NCBI GenBank assembly: GCA_007115705.1
Contig: QXEO01001033.1
Span: forward strand, 620,001 to 684,000
Reading direction: 5' to 3'
DNA from: Dactylis glomerata
Taxonomy: Eukaryota; Streptophyta; Magnoliopsida; Poales; Poaceae
DNA length: 64,000 nt
Shown here: one piece after another, positions 25,001-36,113 of the stretch
Numbering within the stretch: the first letter of the stretch is position 1
How the letters are laid out: every line of letters starts with the position of its first letter
Notes under the pieces: generated by a model
What the model saw: the letters and a program-made list of their open reading frames with translations, nothing else
Database searches by the model: none
What the model was told of the DNA's origin: nothing
Position numbers and translations under genes: made by a program

Positions 25001-26600
25001 TTTGGCCAAGTAGATTAATTTCTAGAGATTTTACAAGATCAGTACAGAAACAGGAATTTGAAATCGAGTTTGAATTTGAGTTTTGACTGAATCTGACCGG
25101 GGCTGACTGGGGCAGGTGACGTGGCATCACGGCACTGGTTGATACCGATTCGGTCGGATTGCGATTGAGAGTCGTAGGATCTTCTGATGCTTCGACGGTC
25201 CAGATCGTCCCGTAACTCTTTGGTTAAGTGATCTATTTTGGACCTTTGGATTTAGATCTAACGATCGAGAACAGATCTGGGTGAGGCTCACCATGGGGGT
25301 TAGGGTTCTGGCCACCGGCGGCGAGCTTGTGGCCCAGAGGTGATCGTTGCCGGTGTTCTGGGGGTCCTCGGTAGCGATGGAGTGGTGAACGGGATTCAGC
25401 ACGATGTGGGGAGCACGTTGGTGCCCACGGTGTAGACCGGAGCTTCCTGGAGCGCCGGGGAGAGGTGGCCGGAGTTAGCACGGGCGGAGGCGAGCTTCGG
25501 TTAGGGCGGACGCGTCGATCTGTTGCATGTTTGGACCGAGCGACGGTTTCAGAGGACACGCCGGATCAGAGGAAGAAGTTTAGGAGGATAGGTAGGGGGC
25601 TGGCTTACCTCGGGTTGTCGGATTCCAGTGGATTTGGCCGCAGGCACCTGCGGTCTCCGGCGAGGGATCTCTCTGTGGCTCGTCGATGATTTCGCGAAGG
25701 GGAAAAGGGGGATGGAGGAGGATGGTGAGGGGTCTTTATAGCCGCGGCTAGGCGTCGATTAATGTAGGCAATGAGGGGATTTAAGGGGAGAAGTAACGGC
25801 GGGGACTCGGTCGGTTTCCGGCGAGATTTCTGGTCCAGTGAAGAAGAAGACCCCGCACTGACGGGTGGGGCCCGATGTCAGCGAGTGTGAGAGCAGGATA
25901 GGGTACCGGTTCGGTAAAAGGTAAGTGGGCTGCGGGCTCCTATTCTCTGCTGGGCCAAACCTTTCCCCCGAGGCCCTTTTTCTATTTTTATTTCTTCTTT
26001 CTCTTTTTCTTTTTTCTGCTTTCTTATTTCTTTTGTAGCTTTTGCATATTTGGTTCAAATTGATTCAAATCAATTTGTAAAATTTCCTAGAATTCAACAC
26101 AGCAATCTGGAACTGTAAGAAGACAAGTTTTCAGAACAAAGTATGATTTTTAAGAAAAACTTTATAAAATGGCCAAAGGGCTTACTTGCATAATCTATAA
26201 TAGAAATAGGACTTTGCTTGCATAACAAAAATAGAACTAGGGTTTGAGAATAAATCCTTTTAAAATAAGAGGATAACACATTATAAAATATTATTTACAA
26301 ATTGTTTTCAAACCACCCTTTTGGAAAGCAAACCTTTTAGACAAAATAAACATTTTAGGAGGTACCCTTTGCAAGTAGCTTGCATAGGTTTGAATAAAAA
26401 GAAAGGAAAATAGTATTTTGATATTTGATCTTTCTCAAAGAAGTTCTTCAAGAAAATAATAGAAAGTTTTAAAATAGTTTTCTAATAAAACTTTCAAATA
26501 GACTCGAAAAGTTTTAAATCCCTGTGAAATTCCAATCATTTCAAGCATAACAAAAGCAAAAAAAATTCCCCAAAATTTGATAAAATCTCGGGATGTTACA
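22094..26600 (-). repeat. 3' LTR of element C (4,507 bp)
   Basis: TGTAAC...GTTACA inverted ends. It contains an array of hairpin units (22556-23195), an AT-rich middle part (23300-25080), and a GC-rich segment (25090-25960) near the 5' side of the element-oriented LTR. Reading frames in the GC-rich part recur in the other LTR only because the LTRs are copies. Confidence 0.95.
22556..23195. repeat. Tandem array of about seven hairpin-forming units in LTR C (left)
   Basis: Units of ~70-100 bp share GATGACAACCACACAT, then CCTGGGTTGATAGCCAGG, then TGTGTAGCCCTGAGTAG. Within each unit CACAC-CCTGG pairs with CCAGG-GTGTG around a GTTGATAG-type loop. The array is interrupted by a unique ~80-bp stretch (about 22975-23055). 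The same array is at 30343-30982 in the other LTR. Confidence 0.85.
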
Positions 26601-26793
26601 GACTACCACCCTTAAAAGAAATCTCGTCCTCGAGATTGGAGAGGCTAGAAAGAAAGATAGGTTTAGGTTATCTGGGTGGCTACCACCCTTAAAAGAAAAA
26701 TCCTCTTGGTGGTATCTTGATGCTTCCTTAGGCACTTGCATTTTGTTCCCAGCTTGCATTCGCTGTTGTGTCATTTTCTCTGATTCGCCCTTC
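26601..26793 (-). other. 3' internal end of element C with polypurine tract
   Basis: On the minus strand, purine-rich AAGGGTGGTAG lies against the 3' LTR (26601-26613), and a second near-identical CTACCACCCTTAAAAGAAA copy is at ~26680. No gene. Confidence 0.6.
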
Positions 26794-27384
26794 TCAGAAG
26801 TTTTGATGTTCACCACTATGATCAAAAGTGGGCACACCAGAGGTTCCATCCAATTCTGGTGATAGGCAAATATCATCCATCGCGTTGTCTTCAACAAGGT
26901 AGTCCACATCATCTAAGAATGTGTATCTAGCCTTTTCTTGGTCTGTCCTTATCAAGGCCAGGAAATCATATAGGTCATCACCATACTCCTTGTTGCTTTT
27001 TAGCTGATTTTCATTATAGAATCTCAAAAGATAACTCAGTGCTAAGTACTGCATGCTTGCCCCACGAACATGATGAGACCACACATCCCAATGAGTTAGG
27101 ATGGCATCTCTCTGCGGGCTTCTCATGTATTTCATAGGGGTAAACAAGGTGGACTCTGTAAGAGGCACTTGCACCTTTAAGGGACGGTAGGTCACCTTTT
27201 AACCAGCATTGTTGAACCCATTCAAGTTATCGGAGCAAGTCGTGCTACTTGCCACAGGTATCAGATGGTCCTTAAGAATTCCTTTAGTAACCGTCTTCAT
27301 AGTTGTTGAAGGGCGCTGAGCAACTTGATCATATCTCGAAGATGAACTCCCTTGCAGGAAAAAGGGATCTAATGTAGCTCTCAT
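26794..27384 (-). pseudogene. Unidentified frame in element C (two segments separated by one stop)
   Basis: Minus-strand frame from 27384 to 26794 with a single TAA at about 27199-27201. The downstream part (MTYRPLKVQVPLTEST...) is 133 residues with several aromatic and acidic residues and no motif I recognise. It is not protease, reverse transcriptase or integrase. It may be captured host sequence or a relic of the element's own protein. Confidence 0.35.
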
Positions 27385-28254
27385 GGGTAAGAAAATAGTC
27401 TTAGGGTTTTGGAGAGTTGCCTCATAACATCGCAGGTCGGGATGGGGTAGACTTTGGTGGCGTTGGGCTCTGGAACTAGAAGGAAATCTTATAGTTGGTG
27501 GTGGCGGTCTCTGTTGTGACTCTCTGGAGAGGAGTGGCCTCTCTTATAGGCTCAGGGAGGTAGTCGAACAGGCTACGTGGGGAGTTGAAACGAAGAGTCG
27601 GGGAGGTGAATTGAATAAGTAGCCATCGAAACTGAACAGTCTTCGCCTTCAAGGCCCACTGAGCAACACGTTCTGATTTGTGTAGTCGTTCAAAAACCAA
27701 AACATCCTCACCATAGTCCTACGTTTTGGCCACTGGCTTACTATAAGGGATGTAACATATTATCCTCCTAAGGTTATGGTTTAACGACGTCGTCACTCAA
27801 GTAGGTATGTCTCTCTAGACTTACCATTCCTCATACAAGAGCGAACAATATGAGTAGTCATCATGGGGGCCAATCCATGTCGCATCCAATCATTACCTTG
27901 TATTTGGTTTGGTGCATCTCGCATTCTAACTCTTGGTCAACCTCACTAGCTTTTAAACAAAAGTTTTGTTAAAATTGGAATCAAGTTCCCAAATCTTATT
28001 TTGAACAAAATCTATCGTTCCTAGCTAGAGGTTTTTGCTCGAACTTGGTTGTATGACGTTAACTCTTGAGTTACCAATTCTTCAGCTTGCCATTTCATTG
28101 AGAAGAAAAATTCACTCGACAAGGTTGTCTTAAGCTCTTACAAGTCCTTACAATATTTATTACAAGGCTGTAGTTGCATACAAATTCTCTCAAGTTGGCT
28201 ATGCTCTGTCATGTCTTCTTCTTGTACTTTGCGGCATCCTTCGGTCATCTCAGT
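27385..28254 (-). other. Internal region of element C, no supported gene
   Basis: Only short frames (for example 27476-27700 on the minus strand, 74 residues) without recognisable motifs. This is where protease and polymerase would begin in an autonomous relative; none is visible. Confidence 0.5.
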
Positions 28255-29247
28255 TCACTGAAGTCTTGTAGTACCATTTTCTGAACATTTATCTGCATAG
28301 TGTCCTTTTTGTTTGCACTTGTAACAAGTGATTGTCGAGAGATCCTTCTTAACCATCGGCTTGGAGTGGTGTTGTTCATTATGATTTCCATTGTCTCCAT
28401 TATGATGATCGTTGGAGTGGTTTCCATTATTTCCACCATTGTGCCTATGGCCATTGAAATTACCATTTCCATAGCCTTCACTGAAGTGGGGTCTCTTGTG
28501 GAAATGTCCAGTATGGGTCTTGCCATTGTTGAGTTTCCTCTTACGGTTTTCCTCCTTCCTTATGTTATTATCCAGAGTAACTGCTTGGTCTAGTAGAGCC
28601 TGGTAGTTTGGAGCATAAGCTATTAACAGAGGTATCTTCAGTTCTCCTTTGAGTCCACTGAGAAACTTATCTTTCCTTTTGGCATCAGTGTCGATGTCTT
28701 CTGGTGCGTACCTTGATAGTGAGCAGAAGTCATCCATGTACTCCTTTAGTGTCCTGTCACCTTGCTTCAGAGTGCGGAACTCATCTTTCTTAAGATTCAT
28801 AATGCCCGTGGAGATATGAGCATTACGAAAGCCTTCCCTGAAGGAATCCTAGTCCAGAACTTCAATTGGATTGGTGACTTGGTAAGTATCCCACCACATT
28901 GTTGCTGGTCCTTCTAGCAGGTGAGCAGTGAATCTAATCTTTTCCGCATCTGTGCAATCACAGGTAACTAAGTCCTTATGGACTGAACGCAGCCAGTCAT
29001 CGGCCACTATTGGGTCTGTGGCAGATGAAAACTTATTGGGTCTGAGCTTCAGGAAACGAGCTAGTCGGTCCACTTGAGGTGGGGGTGGTGGATTGTTGTT
29101 GTTGTTGTTCATGAGGTTGGTGCTTGCTTGGATGAATTGGGTCATCATCTGCATGAGCTGGGCTTGACCTGTGGCTAACTGTTGAACCACATCATTGATG
29201 TTGTTGTCATTGTTGTTGTTGCTATTGTTTTCACGGCGAGGCGGCAT
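28255..29247 (-). pseudogene. Gag of element C with one internal nonsense codon
   Basis: Starts MPPRRENNSNNN at 29247 and runs in a single frame to 28255. It is broken by one TAG at about 28849-28851. Features in order: Asn-rich N-terminus, the capsid-like retrotransposon gag domain (DDWLRSVHKDL ... GPATMWWDTY ... EFRTLKQGDRTLKEYMDDF), a His/Asn-rich linker, then one CCHC knuckle CYKCKQKGHYADKC near the C-terminus. The frame upstream of the chosen ATG is open but low in support. With only a single stop the gag could have been functional until recently. Confidence 0.85.
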
Positions 29248-29879
29248 CTGGGGTGGTTTTAGCAAAGGTGAGTAATAGATAGATAGAGCTAAAGAAGAAA
29301 ATTTTCCTACCCATGCATAAACAACAAACCATGCAATAAACAAACATAAATCAAACAATCACTGAAAATTCCTTTTGATAAGTTTTGGAAAAACACGCTA
29401 ACAAAATAATATGGCCATACACCAATTTTGTATGATCATAGAAGCATCTATAAGTCGTTGGTTCTATAAACTAGAATCTTGGTGGTCTATTCTATTATAG
29501 TTTCATTGTTCCATTTCTTATTTCCACTTCCCAATGCATCGTTGGTGTTGGGCAACCTTTATATCCACATTTCCTCAAGCTCTTTGTTGGTCTTCAATGT
29601 AGTTCTTCATGTTGGATCAAGGTCAACCTATGAAGTAGAAGTCTCATTCTTCTAGCACATTGTGTTCTTCTGTCCTTTCTTGAAGGTTCCGAGAGTTGGG
29701 TCATCTAAGGAAATCATTTGAAAATGAAGTAGGGGAGAAATACAAGGAGTTACAAAGTGCAAACATTCTTTTTAAATAGAAGTAAGATGAGATAGAGAAT
29801 TTATCCTAGGGTCTTCCTATTTCTAAATCCAAACCTAGGGTCTCGATCCTACAGGCAACACTATGCTCTGATACCATTC
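29248..29879 (-). other. Leader of element C with primer-binding site
   Basis: The minus-strand TGGTATCAGAGC at 29865-29876 begins three bases inside the LTR end and matches the initiator-Met tRNA primer site of many plant retrotransposons. The remaining ~600 bases up to gag are untranslated leader. Confidence 0.85.
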
Positions 29880-32800
29880 TGTAACGCCCTGCCTTTTGCT
29901 AAAGACAGAACTCCTGTGTTACTGTGCCATTCCCTGGATCAGTAGATAGCACCACAGTACAAAATGAGAAATCATTGCAATAGCATCAATATTACAACGC
30001 AAATCCAGTTACATAGATATTCAACCTTACAAGTACACAGCATAAAGCATAGATTGCAGTGAGCTTCCATCTTCATCAAGTGCCACAGGCAGACGTGTTG
30101 GAATGTAAGCTCGAGATCCTACTCCTGGTTCCTTACTCAAAAATAAACCTGCACGTTTGAATATGCAGCCCCGAAGGGGTCAGTACAATAACGTACTGGC
30201 AAATGACACATATTTGGTGGCATTTTGTGGAAAGACTATACTACATGATATTTGGCTGGTGGATCTTATGGCTGAATTGCATAAAGCAAGTTTTATCCTG
30301 TCAAAACATTTTTAAAACATTTTGATTTTTCTTTAAGGTCAAGATAACCCCCAGGTGATAACCACCACACAAACCTTGGGTTGATAGCCAAGTTGTGTAG
30401 CCCTGGGTAGTAACTCAACAAAACAAGAATAACCCTCAGGCGATGACAACCACACATATCCTGGGTTGATAGCCAGGTGTGCAGTCCTGAGTAGTTACTC
30501 AATTAAAACTAGAATAACCCTCAGGCGATGACAACCACACATATCCTGGGTTGATAGCCAGGTGTGCAGTCCTGAGTAGTTACTCAATTTAAGCCCCAAG
30601 GTAACCCTTAGGCGATGACAACCACACATGTCCTGAGTTGATAGTCAGGTGTGTAGCCCTAAGTAGTTAGTCTTGGGATTGGTGAGGACCCTTAGGTGAT
30701 AACCACCACACATGTCCTGAGTTGATAGTCAGGTGTGTGGCCCTAAGTAGTCACTGTTCAAGTTTTAATTATTTTGAAAAGGTGATGAGATTCCTTTCGA
30801 TCGACATGTCCTCTCTCTGTTCCTAGGTACAACCAATACAAAGTATTCTCAGGTGATAACCACCACACATGTCCTGGGTTGATAGCCAGGTGTGTAGCCC
30901 TGAGTTGTGTACTCTCAGGCGATGACAACCACACATGTCCTGGGTTGATAGCCAGGTGTGTAGCCCTGAGTAGCCACAAGATTGCACCCAGGTGATTCAT
31001 TGGGTTGTTAATTTTCATATCAATTTGAAAACAAGGCATGGCATCATTTTGCAAAGCAAGTTTGCAATCCTAGCAGGTGGGGTTTAAGGGATAGCTACCA
31101 CTACTAGGAGCTAAGCATTTCATAACCACTTTGAAAATTTTCATATCATGCACAATATTGAAACCACTAATGCATATAATAATAAAAGATAGGTGGAAGT
31201 ATGTGTGTCACTTGCCTTTTTGAAGATCACGACGTTTCACTTCTCTTGACTAAGCACGTAGCTCTTCGCACCAACTATAGCACAGAAATAGCATACCATA
31301 AACACACCATTCAAACACAATCAAACAAATCAAACAATTGATAAGTGTTTGTTTAACAATTTGGTTTATTGAGATGTTATGATAAGAAAGATATGGTAAA
31401 GGATTATGATTTGTGAGATATGGATCGGAGAGCTTAGTTGGGAGAGATCAATATGATTTGAGAGAGAATTGGTTTAGGCAAATATAATTGATGAAGTTTT
31501 TATGCTTTATTAAAGCATATATGAGTTTTAGGAAAGCTCATGTGAAATAGATCACATAGGTGTGGGATAGTGCAACCACAATACTATTTGAATAAGTGTA
31601 ACAACATTTATTCTTTAAATAGCATATATCACACTTAGGGACTAGGCTAGGTTTTAAGAATGCTTGAAGTACTCAATTAGCACATTTGCAAGTTGAATAG
31701 TTCAATACATGTGAACCAAAACTTAGTAGGCATTGGATTGGGTATGAACGATTGATATTTGAGGTCATGGTTCAACTGGTTCATTGATCAACATGGTGTA
31801 TAACACATACTATGGTATGGGTTATAATAACACCACATTAACAAAATCTAGGCTTGAGATGAATTTATATTCTACTCAAGTAGCACAATTGCAATTTGAG
31901 TGTAATATGAATTAGACAAAACATGTCTAGTTGGACAAGGTATGGGTCAAGGATTCATGGTACAATTGAGTTACTCAATTAACTCATTTGTTAATTGAAT
32001 AGTTCTGCACATGAAATCAGTACCAGTTGAATAGATGATTGAGTATGGGTAGATAACATTTGAGATTTGGGTTTTAGGTTCCTATTTGGTACAAGGAGTG
32101 TCGGATAGGTGCCGAAATGTTGATTTGATCAACACCTAAGATAGTAAGGATAGAATCCTATGATTGAGATGCATCACACTTTACTCAAACAACACTATTG
32201 TAATTTGAATATGTGTGAGCTATACAAGGTTGGTCTAAGTAGATATGATTCTTGATCAAGATGTTATTTAGATAACATTGATGATTAGGTATGGTTATGA
32301 GATTTGCTATGGTAGAAGGAATCACTAATTGAAATAGAAATAGAATTTATCTATATAGGAACTACTCAAATTCTCATATTAGAATTTGAATAATTGTGAA
32401 GTGTTTCAATCAGATATGGGAGTGATACTACTGGATAGCTTGCAGTAATACAAGGTCACTGCAAGTGGATTCACTCTAAAATCAGTTATAGAAATTGAAT
32501 TATCACCAAAGTAGTGATTTGGACAAATTTGAATGCACAAAGTGTGTGCACGTATCTAATTTGGATTTTCTTGATCCTATGATGTTCTACAAGTTGAGAG
32601 AATTCCAGAGACTACAAATTCATAATTTTTGGACACTTGGTTCAAAAGATATGAATTAATCATGCAAACAGAGAGTTTGATTCCAATTTGAAAAATAGTT
32701 TCAAATTGAACCCAAAAAATATAAGATATTATTGCACTACTGGATTCTACACTTTCTAAGGATTCCAACGGTATATCATTTGTAATTTTTGGCCAAGTAG

Positions 32801-34390
32801 ATTAATTTCTAGAGATTTTACAAGATCAGTACAGAAACAGGAATTTGAAATCGAGTTTGAATTTGAGTTTTTACTGAATCTGACCGGGGCTGACTGGGGC
32901 AGGTGACGTGGCATCACGGCACTGGTTGATACCGATTCGGTCGGATTTCGATTGAGAGTCGTAGGATCTTATGATGCTTCGACGGTCCAGATCGTCCCGT
33001 AACTCTTTGGTTAAGTGATCTATTTTGGACCTTTGGATTTAGATCTAACGATCGAGAACAGATCTTGGTGAGGCTCACCGTGGGGGTTAGGGTTCCGACC
33101 ACCGGCGGCGAGCTTGTGGCCCAGAGGTGATCGTTGCCGGCGTTCTGGGGGTCCTCGGTAGCGATGGAGTGGTGAACGGGATTCAGCACGATGTGGGGAG
33201 CACGTTGGTGCCCACAGTGTAGACCGGAGCTTCCTGGAGCGCCGGGGAGAGGTGGCCGGAGTTAGCACGGGCGGAGGCGAGCTTCGGTTAGGGCGGACGC
33301 GTCGATCTGCTGCATGTTTGGACCGAGCGACGGTTTCAGAGGACACGCCGGATCAGAGGAAGAAGTTTAGGAGGATAGGTAGGGGCTGGCTTACCTCGGG
33401 TTGTCGGATTCCAGTGGATTTGGCCGTAGGCACCTGCGGTCTCCGGCGAGGGATCTCTCTGTGGCTCGTCGACGATTTCGCGAAGGGGAAAAGGGGGATG
33501 GAGGAGGATGGTGAGGGGTCTTTATAGCTGCGGCTAGGCGTCGATTAATGTAGGCAATGAAGGGGATTTAAGGGGAGAAGTAACGGCGGGGACTCGGTCG
33601 GTTTCCGGCGAGATTTCTGGTCTAGTGAAGAAGAAGACCCCGCACTGACGGGTGGGGCCCGATGTCAGCGAGTGTGAGAGCAGGATAGGGTACCGGTTCG
33701 GTAAAAGGTAAGTGGGCTACGGGCTCCTATTCTCTGCTGGGCCGAACCTTTCCCCCGAGGCCCTTTTTCTATTTTTATTTCTTCTTTCTCTTTTTCTTTT
33801 TTCTGCTTTCTTATTTCTTTTGTAGCTTTTGCATATTTGGTTCAAATTGATTCAAATCAATTTGTAAAATTTCCTAGAATTCAACACAGCAATCTAGAAC
33901 TGTAAGAAGACAAGTTTTCAGAACAAAGTATGATTTTTAAGAAAAACTTTATAAAATGGCCAAAGGGCTTACTTGCATAATCTATAATAGAAATAGGACT
34001 TTGCTTGCATAACAAAAATAGAACTAGGGTTTGAGAATAAATCCTTTTAAAATAAGAGGATAACACATTATAAAATATTATTTACAAATTGTTTTCAAAC
34101 CACCCTTTTGCAAAGCAAACCTTCTAGACAAAATAAACATTTTAGGAGGTACCCTTTGCAAGTAGCTTGCATAGGTTTGAATAAAAAGAAAGGAAAATAG
34201 TATTTTGATATTTGATCTTTCTCAAAGAAGTTCTTCAAGAAAATAATAGAAAGTTTTAAAATAGTTTTCTAATAAAACTTTCAAATAGACTCGAAAAGTT
34301 TTAAATCCCTGTGAAATTCCAATCATTTCAAGCATAACAAAAGCAAAAAAAAAAATTCCCCAAAATTTGATAAAATCTCGGGATGTTACA
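29880..34390 (-). repeat. 5' LTR of element C (4,511 bp)
   Basis: Near-identical by eye to 22094-26600 with single-base differences (for example an extra T at ~30333 and extra As at ~34350). It carries the same hairpin array (30343-30982). The GC-rich part is 32880-33740. Confidence 0.95.
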
Positions 34391-34395
34391 TGGAC

Positions 34396-34831
34396 CCTCC
34401 CGATCTTTGGGTCGAGGGCGGCGGCGGATCGCGATGTGTTCTAGAAAACTGATTGGGTCCTTAGGTTTTCCTCGTCGGGGGATCTTTATAGGCGAAGGGA
34501 CGATGTCAGAGGAGGGGCCAGGGGCTGGCCGCGCCACCTGTGCATGTGGGCCCCTGGTCTCTCGCCTCCTACTCTCCTTCGGGTCTATGGAAGCCTCCGG
34601 GTAAAATAAGACTTCAGGAACTTGTTTCGTCCAATTCCGAGAATATTTCCTGTGTAGCTTTTCTAAAACACAAAAACAGCAGAAAACAGGGAACTGGCAC
34701 TGTGGCAACTTGTTAATAGGTTAGTTCTGGAAAATGCGTAAAAGTGCCATAAAGTGTAACGAAACAATAGGCAAATGGTGTAAAAACAAGCATGGAGCAT
34801 CAAAAATTATAGATACGTATGAGACGTATCA
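34396..34831 (-). repeat. 5' LTR of element B, outer piece
   Basis: Continues the LTR broken at 22093 and ends GAGACGTATCA at 34831. Compared with 16326-16783 it lacks ~30 bases in the GC-rich inverted repeat. Confidence 0.92.
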
Positions 34832-36113
34832 TGAGACCACCTCGGTCCACTTCTGATGATGCCCCTTCACCGATAAAGACCCCCCGACGAGAAAAACATA
34901 AGGCTCGATCAGTTTTTCAGAACACATCGCGATCCGCCGCCGTCATCGACCCGAAGATCGGGAGGGTCTAGAAGCTCTTCCCGGCACCCTGTCGGAGAGG
35001 AGAATCGCCACCGGAGGTCTTCTTCATCGCCATGCTTGCCTCCGGAGCGATGAGTGAGTAGTCTACCTTAGACTATGGGTCCATAGCAGTAGCTAGATGG
35101 TTGTCTTCTCCACCATGTGCTTCATGTTTAGATCTCATGAGCTGCCCTACATGATTGAGATCACTGTTATGTAATTCTACATGTTTGGTTTGTTGGGATC
35201 CGATGAATATTGGTGTTATGCTTGAGTTGAAGTACTGAAATTTATCTTTTGTTATCTCTATATTGTTTATGATCTTGCATGCTCTCCGTTGTTAGTAGCT
35301 ATCTTGGCCGAGTAGTTGCTAATAACTCCAAGAGGGGGTATTTATGCTCGATAGTGGGTTCATGCCTCTATTTAATCTGGGGGAGTGATAGAAACCCCTA
35401 AGGTTGTAGATATGTTGTTGCTACTAGGGGGAAAACAACATTTTGCTTAATGCAGTTATCTGTTGTTCACAACTTAATACTCATGGGGTGTTCGAATGAT
35501 ATCTCTGTGAGTGGATTATTAGTCATAGATGCAGTTGGATGGCGGTCTATGTATTTTGTTGTAATGCCCAAAGTAAATCTCATAGTGATCCTCTCATCAT
35601 ATGCACATTATCTTTATTCTATCAATTGCCCAACTGTAATTTGTTTACCCAGCTTGTATTATTTTATCTATGGAGAGACACCGCTAGTGAACTATGGACC
35701 CCAGTCCTATTTCCTTTATATTGCTATCACCTGTTTACTTTACTTGCATTATTTACTTTACTCGCATACTATTATCACTTTCCACTCGATACGCTCATAC
35801 CCTTTGTTTCAAGCAAACCGGTGAGATTGACAACTTTATCGTAAGTTGGAAACAAAGTATTTGGTTGTGTTGTGTGCAGGTTCCACGTTGCTACTAGCTG
35901 AAGACGCGCTAACTCGTTTTGTTGTGAAACGGCGCCCTTGTTGCAGTGTCACTAGGCTATCAAGCATCACCTTCAGTCGTTTGTCTGCTCCTCTCCTGAT
36001 CGATATACCTTGGTTTCTTAACTGGGGGAAAAACCTTGCTGCTATATTCATCATATCTTCCTCCTGGGGTTCCCAACTGGACGGTGAAAAGATAACACCA
36101 CCGTCACGCATCA
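34832..36113 (+). repeat. 3' LTR of element 2, right piece (with TSD TGAGA at its start)
   Basis: Resumes the LTR interrupted at 15081 and ends GTCACGCATCA at 36113. 34995-36113 is colinear with 9581-10742, apart from a ~45-bp deletion near 35440 relative to that copy. Confidence 0.92.

Larger units (their letters stand above)
22094..34390 (-). mobile_element. Element C: large-LTR, gag-only (LARD-like) retrotransposon, 12.3 kb
   Basis: LTRs of 4,507 bp (22094-26600) and 4,511 bp (29880-34390) with TGTAACGCCC...GGGATGTTACA ends flank only 3,279 bp of internal DNA. The primer site is TGGTATCAGAGC (minus strand, 29865-29876), the initiator-Met tRNA type. The internal region encodes a damaged gag with a CCHC knuckle plus unidentified frames, and no protease, reverse transcriptase, RNase H or integrase. 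Very long LTRs with a pol-less interior fit the LARD class. The TG-AAC start and gag type suggest kinship to Tekay-like chromoviruses, which is inference. The LTRs are nearly identical by eye, so the insertion is recent. Confidence 0.93.
15082..34831 (-). mobile_element. Element B: Athila-like non-autonomous retrotransposon, reverse orientation, split by element C
   Basis: Same family as element 2 but on the minus strand. 3' LTR 15082-16783, internal region 16784-20856, 5' LTR 20857-22093 continuing at 34396-34831. Termini are TGATACGTCTC...GGGATCA and the TSD is TGAGA on both sides. It carries the same single unidentified ORF and no pol genes. Because it sits inside the LTR of a same-family element in opposite orientation, large inverted repeats are created here. 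Confidence 0.93.
9581..36113 (+). mobile_element. Element 2: non-autonomous Athila-like retrotransposon, split by element B
   Basis: Visible parts: right portion of 5' LTR (9581-10742), tRNA-Asp primer site, one unidentified ORF (10897-11925), long non-coding region to 14745, and 3' LTR in two pieces (14746-15081 and 34832-36113). The two LTR copies agree closely through 9581-10742 versus ~34995-36113, including the terminal GTCACGCATCA. It has no protease, reverse transcriptase or integrase, so it must depend on a relative for movement. The left part of its 5' LTR lies upstream of the window, displaced by element 1. Confidence 0.9.

Noticed and set aside
25127..25689. Frames in the GC-rich part of LTR C (and 32914-33527)
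   Set aside because: Present twice only because LTRs are copies; no domain, overlapping on both strands, positions fit untranslated leader.
29865..29876. tRNA gene suggested by tRNA-complementary sequence
   Set aside because: Only the 12-base primer-binding site is present (likewise 10754, 20829, 49598); no cloverleaf-sized tRNA gene accompanies any of them.
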